A DNA stretch of 64,000 nucleotides from Chryseobacterium aureum. Its GTDB lineage: Bacteria > Bacteroidota > Bacteroidia > Flavobacteriales > Weeksellaceae. This document shows, piece by piece, positions 43,626 through 51,744 of the stretch; positions within the stretch are counted from its first letter, which is position 1; each line of letters opens with the position of its first letter. The notes below the pieces were generated by a model. The model was not told the DNA's origin, did no database searches, and saw only the letters and a program-made list of their open reading frames with translations. The position numbers were made by a program, and so were the translations under genes. The stretch is from assembly GCF_003971235.1 (NCBI RefSeq), contig NZ_CP034661.1, forward strand, positions 2,108,001 through 2,172,000, in the 5' to 3' direction.

Positions 43626-45038
43626 TTAATGTGAGGTAATAACTACCGGTGTTTTTATAACAGATCTCAGCCAGATGTCATTATTGGGAACATTGGTTCC
43701 GTAAAGAAAATCTGCGACAAAGCTGTCTTCCGGCAAATGAAGCTCTACGGAGAGCCTTTTCTGGCTGGTAGGATCTACAGAGGTACTGCTGGAAACATTG
43801 AGTCCGTTGTTGATCATTTCAACATTGATTTCCTGCCGGGATCTGTTCCGGAAACTTTCGCTATATAATCCGAAGTTGGCTGAAATATGGATATAATCAG
43901 CAAATTTTGTGAAATCATAGATCGGTTTTTTGTTGGCAGAAAGATCTTTTATATATTCCTTCATTTTACTATAAAATCTGTTCAGAAATGCATGCCTGTT
44001 ATAATCAGTGCCGAAATAAGCTTCATTTTCTGTACTGAAAACAGGTTGTATTTCATTGGTATCATCCATCATCAGTTTTCCGTATACCTTAGAAAGATCA
44101 TTGTATACTTTATCTCTGCACACGTATGCCTGTGAAAGACCATGAGCGGTCTCTATTTTGTATCCTGAAAGCAAAGCATCCCATATTGTATTTCCTTCGG
44201 GATTGCTTTTGGCATTTCTGATCTCAGATACATAGCTGTGTACATCATCTGCATTCATGAAATCCGTAGATATATAAACAGATTGTGGCCCTTCCAGATA
44301 CCCACCGCCCACATCTGCGTGATCTCCCGGTACAAATATTTCTTTCCAAACCGATGACTGGCTCTCCGATTTCTGATCCTGCATGTTTTTTGAATTTTCA
44401 AAAAAACCGGTAAGCGGGAAGAAAAAACGGCTCTCATTCACGGCGCAGATATGCAGAGCATTCTCTACCTGTACCGGAATGGCCAAATTATAAGTGTTAA
44501 AAGGCCTGGACTCCACGGTATCAAAAGCTCCTAAAAATTTAATTGTATACTTTTCCGGAGAAAAGTGAGTGAAAATCTGATTACAAAATGTTCTTGCGAG
44601 CATTGCCCCCCTCCCGAATCCATAGATGTAGAAGTGATATTCTTTCGTTTCATCATGAGCAGTCTTCTGCACAAAATCGCATACTTTCTGAAGTTTGTCA
44701 TCAGAGGAATACCCATTCCCATAGGGAGGATTTGCACATGTTGCCATTGCAAAATTACTGTCTTCGCTCCCTGTTACGGTTCCTATTCCTTCGATATATA
44801 TTTTTTCATCACCAACAAATAAACTGTATAATTTATAGATATTGCTGAAGGTGCCATAATAGCTTTCATTATTGTTCAGCGGTTTATCCGGTGAAAGAAT
44901 ATTTGCGCCATTATTTCCTGTACCGTCAAAGAAAATCCCGACGGAAATCACTCTGCTGCCATTCATGTTTTTGCTTAATTTTTTTATTACAGATCCTTTT
45001 TGTGTTTTTTTAAAACTAAAAATCCCTAAAAGAGACAT
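43626..45038 (-). CDS. DUF2235/Tle1-like alpha/beta-hydrolase with Ser nucleophile replaced
   Basis: A 470-residue protein of the DUF2235 (T6SS lipase Tle1-like) alpha/beta-hydrolase family. The oxyanion part is VGIFFDGTGNN (33-43), then FLGAFDTVES (acidic residue D173) and PGDHADVGGGY (H240). The nucleophile elbow, normally GFSRGA, reads GFGRGA (140-145), so the catalytic Ser is Gly142. It may thus be inactive, a binding protein, or use another residue. No signal peptide or PAAR domain is seen and no type VI secretion gene lies in this window. Confidence 0.82.
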   Translation of the reverse strand: MSLLGIFSFKKTQKGSVIKKLSKNMNGSRVISVGIFFDGTGNNGANILSPDKPLNNNESYYGTFSNIYKLYSLFVGDEKIYIEGIGTVTGSEDSNFAMATCANPPYGNGYSSDDKLQKVCDFVQKTAHDETKEYHFYIYGFGRGAMLARTFCNQIFTHFSPEKYTIKFLGAFDTVESRPFNTYNLAIPVQVENALHICAVNESRFFFPLTGFFENSKNMQDQKSESQSSVWKEIFVPGDHADVGGGYLEGPQSVYISTDFMNADDVHSYVSEIRNAKSNPEGNTIWDALLSGYKIETAHGLSQAYVCRDKVYNDLSKVYGKLMMDDTNEIQPVFSTENEAYFGTDYNRHAFLNRFYSKMKEYIKDLSANKKPIYDFTKFADYIHISANFGLYSESFRNRSRQEINVEMINNGLNVSSSTSVDPTSQKRLSVELHLPEDSFVADFLYGTNVPNNDIWLRSVIKTPVVITSH

Positions 45039-45088
45039 TCCAAAATAACAGAAGAAAAATAAGGTTAGCTAGAGTGAAAATGACTAAA

Positions 45089-45114
45089 TAAAAAATTCCG
45101 TATTTCTACGGAAT
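45089..45114 (-). terminator. Intrinsic terminator after the response-regulator gene
   Basis: ATTCCGTA-TTTC-TACGGAAT with a T-rich tail on the minus strand. It ends the 48651-45119 transcription unit and separates it from the DUF2235-like gene. Confidence 0.75.
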
Positions 45115-45118
45115 CAGA

Positions 45119-45796
45119 TTATATTTTTTCAAGGGTGTAAATATTGTTGACAATGGCATAAATGACTATTCCCACCGTATTTTTGGCACCAATCTTTTCC
45201 AGAATACGCTGCCTGTGGCTTTCCACTGTTCTTGGGCTTATGAAGAGTTTTTCTCCTATTTCGTTGTTCGTAAATTCCTGACAGATCAGTTTTACCACCT
45301 CTTTTTCTCTTTCGGACAGCTCATCTTCTGTTTCAAAAAGTGAGTTTTTCTTGGCAGAACTGTTCATATAAGTAAACAGCATCTGGTGATCTTCAGCTGT
45401 GAAGAAGACTCCGTTTTTATCCACCATCGTAATGGCATCAATAAATGTTTTTTTATTCGAGTTTTTAGGAAGAAATGCTGACACTCCCAGCTTAACCATA
45501 TACCCAAGAATGGATGTTTTATAATGGGAGGAAAGGATAATGATTTTAAGTTCAGGATATTTTTCTTTCAGGATTTCTACCAGCTCAAAGCCATTCATGG
45601 GTTTCATCTGAACATCTACAAGAGCCATATCAGGAAATTCATCTTTTGAAAGTTTTCCGAGGTCTTCTATAAAATCGGGGCCATTATCTGCGGTAAGGCA
45701 TACCGATATATTTTTTTCATTGGACAGCAACATTTTTACCCCTTCGAGGATCAGCTGTTCATCATCAATCAGTGCTAGTTTGATTTGGGAACTCAT
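45119..45796 (-). CDS. NarL/LuxR-family response regulator
   Basis: A 225-residue response regulator. The receiver domain (1-125) has acidic D12/D13 (LIDDEQ), the phosphoacceptor Asp in MALVDVQMKPMNG (about D60), and the later SAFLPKNS lysine. The C-terminal LuxR-type helix-turn-helix is ELSEREKEVVKLICQEFTNNEIGEKLFISPRTVESHRQRILEKIGAKN. Its start overlaps the sensor-kinase gene by 32 bases, so the two are translated together. The regulon is unknown. Confidence 0.93.
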   Translation of the reverse strand: MSSQIKLALIDDEQLILEGVKMLLSNEKNISVCLTADNGPDFIEDLGKLSKDEFPDMALVDVQMKPMNGFELVEILKEKYPELKIIILSSHYKTSILGYMVKLGVSAFLPKNSNKKTFIDAITMVDKNGVFFTAEDHQMLFTYMNSSAKKNSLFETEDELSEREKEVVKLICQEFTNNEIGEKLFISPRTVESHRQRILEKIGAKNTVGIVIYAIVNNIYTLEKI

Positions 45797-46559
45797 GATA
45801 TTTTGGAATTTTTATGATTAAACGACTTCCTTTGTTCGAAAAAGTTTTTTTCCATTTGTGTGTTGCGTTCATAGATTTGATACGGGACTCTATATTTTTG
45901 ATTCCCATACCTTTTTTTACGTCTTCATATTCAAATCCCTGTCCGTTATCCGATATCACAACTGCCATATTTCCAGGATAATCTTTAATATAAATCCACA
46001 GATCCGTTGCATCAGAATGCCTGATCACATTGGTGGTAGATTCCTGAATAATCCTGTACAGCTGTACTTCTACAAAAAGATCTTTCTTCTTATATCCCGG
46101 CATTACCTGAAGGGAGATATTAATTTTATGGGAAAGGTTGGCTATTAATTCTTCCACGTACAAAACCAGTCCCACCGATTCCAGATTTACAGGGTACAAT
46201 GAATGCGAAATACTTCTGGCAGCATCAATCAGGGAAGACATCTGGCCGTAGATATTTTTTTTGATCAGCTCATCTCCCTGGGTATCCAAATTATTCAGCC
46301 ACAGAGAAAGAATATTGAGACGGTTTCCGATGTCATCATGAATCATTACCGCAATTCTTTTTCTTTCTTCTTCCTGAGCTTTGATGTTTTCCAGTACTAA
46401 TTTTTTCTGATGAAGCACTTCTGCTTCATGCTGTACATTTTTTTCCTTTATAATTCTGGTAATAAAAGCTCTGTAGGCCAGCAGAATAAAGGATACTATA
46501 ATTGCTATGGTAACAATTATAAGGATCAGCAGATTGATATTTAAAGTTACTTCTTTAAT
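45765..46559 (-). CDS. HisKA_3-type sensor histidine kinase with one membrane helix
   Basis: The kinase core has the HisKA_3 box RKRIAVMIHDDIGNRLN and an HATPase domain with NVIRHSDATD, ISDNGQGFEYEDV and GMGIKNIESR. The first conventional start in frame is a GTG at 46418 (217 residues), but the frame stays open upstream and encodes one strong membrane helix (LLILIIVTIAIIVSFILLAY) plus a basic linker, as expected for this family. No ATG, GTG or TTG lies before that helix; I therefore used the ATT at 46559 (264 residues), 13 bases inside the upstream gene. The exact start is uncertain. It is coupled to the response regulator. Confidence 0.8.
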   Translation of the reverse strand: MKEVTLNINLLILIIVTIAIIVSFILLAYRAFITRIIKEKNVQHEAEVLHQKKLVLENIKAQEEERKRIAVMIHDDIGNRLNILSLWLNNLDTQGDELIKKNIYGQMSSLIDAARSISHSLYPVNLESVGLVLYVEELIANLSHKINISLQVMPGYKKKDLFVEVQLYRIIQESTTNVIRHSDATDLWIYIKDYPGNMAVVISDNGQGFEYEDVKKGMGIKNIESRIKSMNATHKWKKTFSNKGSRLIIKIPKYHEFPNQTSTD

Positions 46560-47170
46560 CTGACAAAAGTGTATAAAAATGAACAGTACAAAATACTCGA
46601 AAGAATATTATTGGCACTGAGAATAATATAATAATCATTTTCTGACAGCTCCGCAATCTGGTGCTGGATAATAAAAATAAATACGGATACGGAATAGTAG
46701 AAAAAAATACTTGCGTCTACCCAAAGAAAGCGGTTCTGTACAGTGGTATTCTTAATCTCACGGATGAGGATAAATCCGGACAGGCAAATGATGATGATAT
46801 TGGAAACTACTTTCGCTATATCTGCGTTGGATGGATAATCAAATCCGTATTTTGCTATCATAAAACTTCCTGCCAGTATCCCTGCAGTCCAGCGTACAGA
46901 TTTCGGCCAGTCCAGTTTTCTGATGAATAAACCTGTGAGCAAAAAGAATTCTCCTGCAATGTACAGGGGATAGAGAAATGAGGTATCATTAAGTCTGAAA
47001 ATATAGGGAAGCGCCAGATTCAGCAGTTCAATAAAAAAAAGAAAAGCAATACAATGAAAATATTGCTTTTCTTTTGGGTTTAATATGCGGTATTTCGCTG
47101 CCCCCAGCAGTATAACAGATAGAAGCAGTGCATAATTCAGGAATAAAATTGCCTTATAAAGTTCAGCCAT
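46547..47170 (-). CDS. Polytopic membrane protein of unknown function
   Basis: A 207-residue protein with about six hydrophobic helices and very short loops. There is no clear catalytic motif, and I do not recognise the family. It lies 16 bases after the preceding gene, and its 3' end overlaps the start region of the sensor kinase, so it could be the membrane input component of that two-component system. That is inference from position. Confidence 0.75.
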   Translation of the reverse strand: MAELYKAILFLNYALLLSVILLGAAKYRILNPKEKQYFHCIAFLFFIELLNLALPYIFRLNDTSFLYPLYIAGEFFLLTGLFIRKLDWPKSVRWTAGILAGSFMIAKYGFDYPSNADIAKVVSNIIIICLSGFILIREIKNTTVQNRFLWVDASIFFYYSVSVFIFIIQHQIAELSENDYYIILSANNILSSILYCSFLYTFVRLKK

Positions 47171-47186
47171 TCCTCAGTTTATCTTT

Positions 47187-47966
47187 TTAAAATTCACATC
47201 CTACATCTACATCCGGTATGCGGCAGATAGGAGGACACGGTTTTGCCCAGTCGTATGTATTTGAAATGGTTTCCGCTCCCAGCTCTTCATTCCTAAGATT
47301 TTCACGGAAGGAGATGAAAATAAGCGTTACCAGCATCTTGCCGTAGATATCATTGTACTTAAGTCCGAAAGAGCACGTAATCCCTGTTAAGCCTGCATCA
47401 TCCAGACAAAGGTCTGCCGTAGGAACGTAGAATTTTCTAAAAATCCCGGCTCCAGAATTTTCTCCGCACTCCTTGTAAAACCAATCCATCCCTTCGTTTC
47501 TCCAACGTTCAATAGCTGTTACAGCTACATCCTGCTCAAGAATGGGTGTATTGGAAATGGGGAAAGCCATATTGGAGTCGTTTTCAGCTTTTTCCAGGTC
47601 TTTGGAAAGCACTGCATTTTTAACCACTGTATATTCTTGGATTTCCTGAAGTCTCAGGTCTTTATCCAGTTCGGTAAGGAAGCTGTACGGATATTCTTTG
47701 ACATCTATTTTTACCCCTTCGTTATTCATAGGATAAAGAATAAGAATCAGCCGGTCCCTATACACTCCTATTGCCGAACAAAAGTCTTTATATTCCCTGA
47801 AACCTCTCATCCACTCAAGATGTTCTCTGGAAATATTAAATACGTAGTTGGTGGGAATCAGCTTTTGCAGTTTGGAAAAGTCGGAACAGTAAGCTTTCCA
47901 TTCATTGGATGCTGCTCTGCATTCTTCTACAGGCAGCATATAATCTACAATGTTTAATGTTGACAT
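47187..47966 (-). CDS. Hypothetical soluble protein (259 residues)
   Basis: A 259-residue protein, acidic, with several aromatic and Cys residues (CSDFSKLQKL, EYKDFCSAIGVYRDRLILILYPMN, KPCPPICRIPDVDVGCEF at the C terminus). I recognise no family or motif. I chose the ATG at 47966 (MSTLNIVDYML); two earlier in-frame Met codons would add only short hydrophobic residues. It sits between the DUF5715-type peptidase and the membrane protein of the two-component cluster. Confidence 0.7.
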   Translation of the reverse strand: MSTLNIVDYMLPVEECRAASNEWKAYCSDFSKLQKLIPTNYVFNISREHLEWMRGFREYKDFCSAIGVYRDRLILILYPMNNEGVKIDVKEYPYSFLTELDKDLRLQEIQEYTVVKNAVLSKDLEKAENDSNMAFPISNTPILEQDVAVTAIERWRNEGMDWFYKECGENSGAGIFRKFYVPTADLCLDDAGLTGITCSFGLKYNDIYGKMLVTLIFISFRENLRNEELGAETISNTYDWAKPCPPICRIPDVDVGCEF

Positions 47967-48030
47967 AAGCATAGTTTTTAGTTGTATAAAAATATAGAAA
48001 CTAAACATGCTACGCAAGAAAGATTTTTAA

Positions 48031-48651
48031 TTAATAATTTTTCACTGTAATATGATAACAGCTCTGTTGCCTCTCTTTAATGTAATATATTCTACCAGAA
48101 TTCTGAAAATGCTTTAAAACTTTCTCAAGAGCTATTTCCATCTTCGGATTGTACTTCAGAACGTTGTTGAATCTTATATAAGAAATATCAAAGGAATTTC
48201 CGTAATTATGAGAACTAATCCCTAGTGATGCATTTGAGTTGACCCTTCTCAGCCTGCATTGGTCTTCAAGGGTACGGGTAATGGATGAAACAGTGAATGT
48301 GCCCCCTTTGGTATCTTTACTAAATTTGGCACCTATTTTTTCCAGCGTAGTTTTTGCTTTGGATACCATATACGCCCTGCTGTAATCCAGCCTCTGAACC
48401 TGATATCCTTTTCCTGATTTTTTTATTTTGTGGAATTTTCCGCTGGTGATATATTTCTGTACGGTTTTGGAATCTTTCAGGAGCTGTATTCCAAAGCTTT
48501 TAGAGGCATCCAGGTGAGGTTTGTAAAGCGGTGTAGCCTCAACCTTCAATACAGTAGAAAGATCATAGCAGGGAAAAGCTTTTTTGGCTGCCTGCGAATA
48601 ATGTAAACTATAAATAAAAGGTACAAAGACCACACAAAAAAACGTTCTCAT
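48031..48651 (-). CDS. DUF5715-like, M15-type peptidoglycan peptidase
   Basis: A 206-residue exported protein (signal peptide MRTFFCVVFVPFIYSLHYSQ). The C-terminal part matches the M15/DUF5715 pattern: ITRTLEDQCRLRR, then SSHNYGNSFDISYIRF (the S-x-H-x6-D zinc motif, H and D ligands), and QQSCYHITVKNY with the last His. It probably cleaves D-Ala-containing peptides of peptidoglycan in the periplasm. It is the first gene of a five-gene unit ending in a two-component system, which could sense cell-wall state. Confidence 0.8.
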   Translation of the reverse strand: MRTFFCVVFVPFIYSLHYSQAAKKAFPCYDLSTVLKVEATPLYKPHLDASKSFGIQLLKDSKTVQKYITSGKFHKIKKSGKGYQVQRLDYSRAYMVSKAKTTLEKIGAKFSKDTKGGTFTVSSITRTLEDQCRLRRVNSNASLGISSHNYGNSFDISYIRFNNVLKYNPKMEIALEKVLKHFQNSGRIYYIKERQQSCYHITVKNY

Positions 48652-48807
48652 TCACCATCCTTTTAAATTACAAACGAAAGATAAAACATTTATGTTATCT
48701 CTTTCAAAGCCGACTATAATGCTCTATAAATAAATCCAAACAAACTTTACACCAAATTACCGATTTTGCAATTATTGTTCACTCTTTTTCGAAATATTTT
48801 TTCAGTT

Positions 48808-48843
48808 TTTGCTTTTTACTTTAAGATTTAAATTTTACATTTG
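48808..48843 (+). promoter_or_regulatory. Promoter of aqpZ
   Basis: TTTG (48808-48811) and TACATTTG (48836-48843) are 24 bp apart, slightly long for this promoter class. The -7 box lies 24 bases upstream of the ATG. Confidence 0.5.
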
Positions 48844-48867
48844 AGATGCATTTAAATAATAAACAAC

Positions 48868-49587
48868 ATGATAAAAAAACTTTTCGCTGAATTTTTCGGC
48901 ACATTTTGGCTTGTTTTCGGAGGGTGTGGAAGCGCTGTTTTCGCAGCGGGTGTTCCAGACATTGGCATCGGACTTTTAGGTGTTGCCTTAGCCTTCGGTC
49001 TTACTGTTCTTACTATGGCGTATGCTGTAGGACACATCTCAGGAGGGCACTTTAACCCGGCGGTTTCTTTCGGTCTTTTGGCTGGGGGAAGATTTCCTGC
49101 AAAAGATCTTATCCCTTACATTGTAGCTCAGTGTCTGGGAGCCATTGTAGCGGCAGGATGTCTGTACACTATCCTTAACGGAGCCGGAGCGGTAGAATTC
49201 TCAAAACCCGGAGATTTTGCCACCAACTTCTATGGAGAAGCTGTATATAACGGAAAAGCATTCAGCATGGGAGCGGCATTCCTTGCGGAGTTCCTGTTAA
49301 CGGCTTTCTTCCTTATCGTAATTATGGGCGCTACGGATAAATGGGCTAACGGTAAATTTGCCGGCCTTGCGATTGGTCTTGCGCTTACGTTGATCCACCT
49401 GATCTCTATTCCCATCACCAATACTTCCGTAAACCCTGCGAGATCCCTTTCCCAGGCGGTATTCGTGGGAGGAACAGCGATGTCTCAGCTGTGGCTGTTC
49501 TGGGTAGCCCCTATTTTAGGAGGAGTTGTAGGAGGACTGATCTATAAGTTCCTGCTTCAGAGAGACACTGCAGAAATCGCAGATTAA
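48868..49587 (+). CDS. aqpZ: Aquaporin Z-type water channel
   Basis: A 239-residue MIP-family channel with six membrane helices and both NPA loops: HFNPAVSFG (about residue 63-70) and NTSVNPARS (about 186-194). The first part, [20 protein letters not shown], is typical of AqpZ. The aromatic/arginine filter residues (H at the HIS loop, R after the second NPA) fit water specificity rather than glycerol. Monocistronic; a hairpin terminator follows. Confidence 0.95.
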   Translation: MIKKLFAEFFGTFWLVFGGCGSAVFAAGVPDIGIGLLGVALAFGLTVLTMAYAVGHISGGHFNPAVSFGLLAGGRFPAKDLIPYIVAQCLGAIVAAGCLYTILNGAGAVEFSKPGDFATNFYGEAVYNGKAFSMGAAFLAEFLLTAFFLIVIMGATDKWANGKFAGLAIGLALTLIHLISIPITNTSVNPARSLSQAVFVGGTAMSQLWLFWVAPILGGVVGGLIYKFLLQRDTAEIAD

Positions 49588-49609
49588 TTTTAAAATAACA
49601 TTTATTATA

Positions 49610-49637
49610 AAATCCTGTCAGGCGGCAGGATTTTTTT
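49610..49637 (+). terminator. Intrinsic terminator after aqpZ
   Basis: AAATCCTG and CAGGATTT pair over a short GC-rich loop, followed by seven T. Confidence 0.8.
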
Positions 49638-49669
49638 ATTTCTATTTTGGGTAAATTGTTTGAAATTCT

Positions 49670-49840
49670 TTGTAGACGCAAAGTTTTTATAAAGATGAAT
49701 TTTTATTGAAGGGAGCTAAGTAATTACGACTACGTCGTGGATGAAGCTAGTGATATGTCAGCTTAGTCAAAATCAATTTCATTGATTCCAGCTTTGCATC
49801 CTTAAAGCTTATCAATAAGAAATTAAACTTTGCGTTCTGT
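49670..49840. repeat. CGCAAAG-type dispersed intergenic repeat, copy 1
   Basis: Contains CGCAAAGTTTTTATAAAG near its start and AAACTTTGCG near its end, in opposite orientation, with AGCTTTGC in between. The inverted ends could fold the stretch back on itself. Related CGCAAAG units occur at 50395-50520 and 59035-59225. Confidence 0.45.
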
Positions 49841-50386
49841 TTACTTTATTTTTTTGATGTCAAAAGGATTTTTAAAAATCAGTTCTTCATGCTTTCCTTT
49901 GATTTCCATTTTTCGCTGAAGAAGATTCAGTGCCATTTTTCTGATGAAAAGATCTTTATCATTCAGCTTCCAGTAAGAATCTTCATGCAGCTTTTTAGGT
50001 GGGCGGATTATATAAAATTCTGTTTCCCAGGTATCCGCATTATGATAAAATTCAATAATCCCGCAATGTTCAGGAATTATCGATATATCTATCATTCCCA
50101 TGGGAAGTAGAAAGCTGAAAGAGTTACAGATGTAATCCCCACAGGAAATTTTATCATGCTTCAGAAATTTTTCTCCTGTATCTTTATTGAGGTAAGATTT
50201 CTTGAAATCATTTTTAAAATCACTTTTTGAAAACTTGATCTCGATTTCATGACTTCCACCCTCTGCATCAATGATAAGAATATCCGCTTCCCAATCTGCC
50301 TGAAAATAATTTGTCAGCACGATCTCTTTTTCAAAATCGCAATGGGAATGGATGTAGGCGTGGATAAGTTCTTCTATTTTAATCAT
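49841..50386 (-). CDS. PD-(D/E)XK nuclease-like protein
   Basis: A 181-residue protein. Residues ADILII (D35) and HEIEIKFSKSDF (E49-x-K51) form the D...ExK pattern of PD-(D/E)XK nuclease folds, as in MmcB-like repair proteins. The rest, with KFLKHDKISCGDYICNSF, is consistent with such a fold. The name is fold-level only; no substrate or partner is visible. I chose the ATG at 50386, which begins MIKIEELIHAYIHSH; earlier codons add a short unlike stretch. The gene is flanked on both sides by CGCAAAG repeats. Confidence 0.65.
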   Translation of the reverse strand: MIKIEELIHAYIHSHCDFEKEIVLTNYFQADWEADILIIDAEGGSHEIEIKFSKSDFKNDFKKSYLNKDTGEKFLKHDKISCGDYICNSFSFLLPMGMIDISIIPEHCGIIEFYHNADTWETEFYIIRPPKKLHEDSYWKLNDKDLFIRKMALNLLQRKMEIKGKHEELIFKNPFDIKKIK

Positions 50387-50394
50387 TGGTAATA

Positions 50395-50520
50395 TTGTAA
50401 ACGCAAAGTTCACAAAGTTTTTATTTACTTGCTGTTTAATGTTCGCAAAGGCGTTTCACTCAGCAAAAGTTGCAGGCTATCTTTTCTTTATTTATTATGA
50501 TTAGAAAAAATTGACAAGCA
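50395..50520. repeat. CGCAAAG-type dispersed intergenic repeat, copy 2
   Basis: Holds CGCAAAGTTCACAAAG, TTCGCAAAGGCGTTTC and CACTCAGCAA. The GGCGTTTCACTCAGCAA string recurs as GGCGTTCCACTCAGCAA near 59088. Confidence 0.5.
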
Positions 50521-50558
50521 AAGCGAATTGACTATTCACCATTAATCTTTGCTGCTTT

Positions 50559-51551
50559 CTAACTTACCAAAAGGCTGCAGCCTCTGATATCAGAATGGTC
50601 TATTCTTCCCAATACCTGAAATTTATCCCCCTCAATTTTCCCCAAATCCTGTGTCGCAATAAATGAGCAGGAATGGGTATTGGCAAGATCAATGATATTA
50701 ATGGCCCCGGTTCTTCCTTCTTTTTCGTATGTTAAAGGATCTTCTGCATTGCGAACCATAATTCTCATCCAGTTGGGACACTCATACTCGTTATTTCCGA
50801 GGGAATAAGCTTGTGAAAGCAGTTCCGTCATGGAATATTCCGAATAGATTTTATCTGTTTTAAGACCGTCCTGTAAGATTTTAAGCAATTCGTCTTTAGT
50901 CATTTCTTCTTTTCTTCCTTTCATTCCTCCGGTTTCAATGACGGTTAAGTTTTCGGGGAAATTCAGGGATTCTTCGCTCTGTTCAGCATGACAATAATCC
51001 AGAAAATCCAATAAGGCAAAGGAAACTCCGAAAAGAATTACTTTTTTATCTTGGAGATGGTTCAACAGCTCAAAGAGTTCGGAATGGTTGTAAAGAAAAT
51101 ATCCGTTTTCAGGCCTTGCAGATTTTTTCATCAGGTAATCTACCATGTAGATCAGTGATGAATTCTGCTTTTCAAGGTAGCTTGGAAGCAGGCCCAGAAA
51201 AATAAAATCTTCCGGTTTTCCTATAAACTGTTCAAAACTTTTATAAATACTCTCCTCATAAAGCTGAGGATCTGCAATGAAATGTCTGGAAAGATTCATT
51301 TGAGTAGTTCCAGAACTCTGAAAAAAAAGATCTGCAGCAACATTTTGATCCAGAATCTGATGATTTTTAAACATTTCAATAGGCAGAAAAGGAATTTTCA
51401 CCAGACGGTCTACTTCATCAGGGTTCACTTTCAGAAAGTCAACAAATTTCCTGTATATTTCAACATTTTCATATTGATAGCGAAATGTTCTCAATGATGC
51501 ATTCAGGAAATCCTGTTCAGTCTGTATGTTGAATATATTTTTTAATCCCAT
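50559..51551 (-). CDS. LuxE/PaaK-type acyl-protein synthetase family protein
   Basis: A 330-residue adenylate-forming enzyme of the LuxE acyl-protein synthetase family (fatty-acid or phenylacetate activation type). Signatures: RYQYENVEIYRKFVDF, IPFLPIEMFKNHQIL, the P-loop-like FFQSSGTTQMNLSRH, FLGLLPSYLEKQNSSLIYMVDYLM, and VIETGGMKGRKEEMTKDEL. A repeat-derived peptide (CHAEQSEESLNF) lies between FALLDFLDY and PENLTVIE. I chose the start at 51551 (MGLKNIFN) by family pattern; ATGs at 51566 and 51587 are possible. Product and partner are unknown. Confidence 0.82.
   Translation of the reverse strand: MGLKNIFNIQTEQDFLNASLRTFRYQYENVEIYRKFVDFLKVNPDEVDRLVKIPFLPIEMFKNHQILDQNVAADLFFQSSGTTQMNLSRHFIADPQLYEESIYKSFEQFIGKPEDFIFLGLLPSYLEKQNSSLIYMVDYLMKKSARPENGYFLYNHSELFELLNHLQDKKVILFGVSFALLDFLDYCHAEQSEESLNFPENLTVIETGGMKGRKEEMTKDELLKILQDGLKTDKIYSEYSMTELLSQAYSLGNNEYECPNWMRIMVRNAEDPLTYEKEGRTGAINIIDLANTHSCSFIATQDLGKIEGDKFQVLGRIDHSDIRGCSLLVS
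50967..50996 (-). repeat. Dispersed repeat inserted in frame in the LuxE-type gene
   Basis: On the minus strand GTCATGCTGAACAGAGCGAA followed by GAATCC is a common dispersed bacterial repeat, related to the element at 1250-1278. Here it is inside the open reading frame and is translated as HAEQSEES without breaking the frame. Confidence 0.6.
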
Positions 51552-51744
51552 AACTTTTACGCTCATTATTACCTTTCTACAAGGCAATTATCAAGATAAG
51601 ATATTGATATTTAATATTTTTTTAATCCGGAAATTCCATTTTGGTAGGCTTCTTGCAATCACTTAAATGGAATATGGATTAAAAACAAGAATGGATTTCG
51701 GTCTATTCGAAAGTTACCTCTTTTTAGGGGTAATTTTTTTTGCT

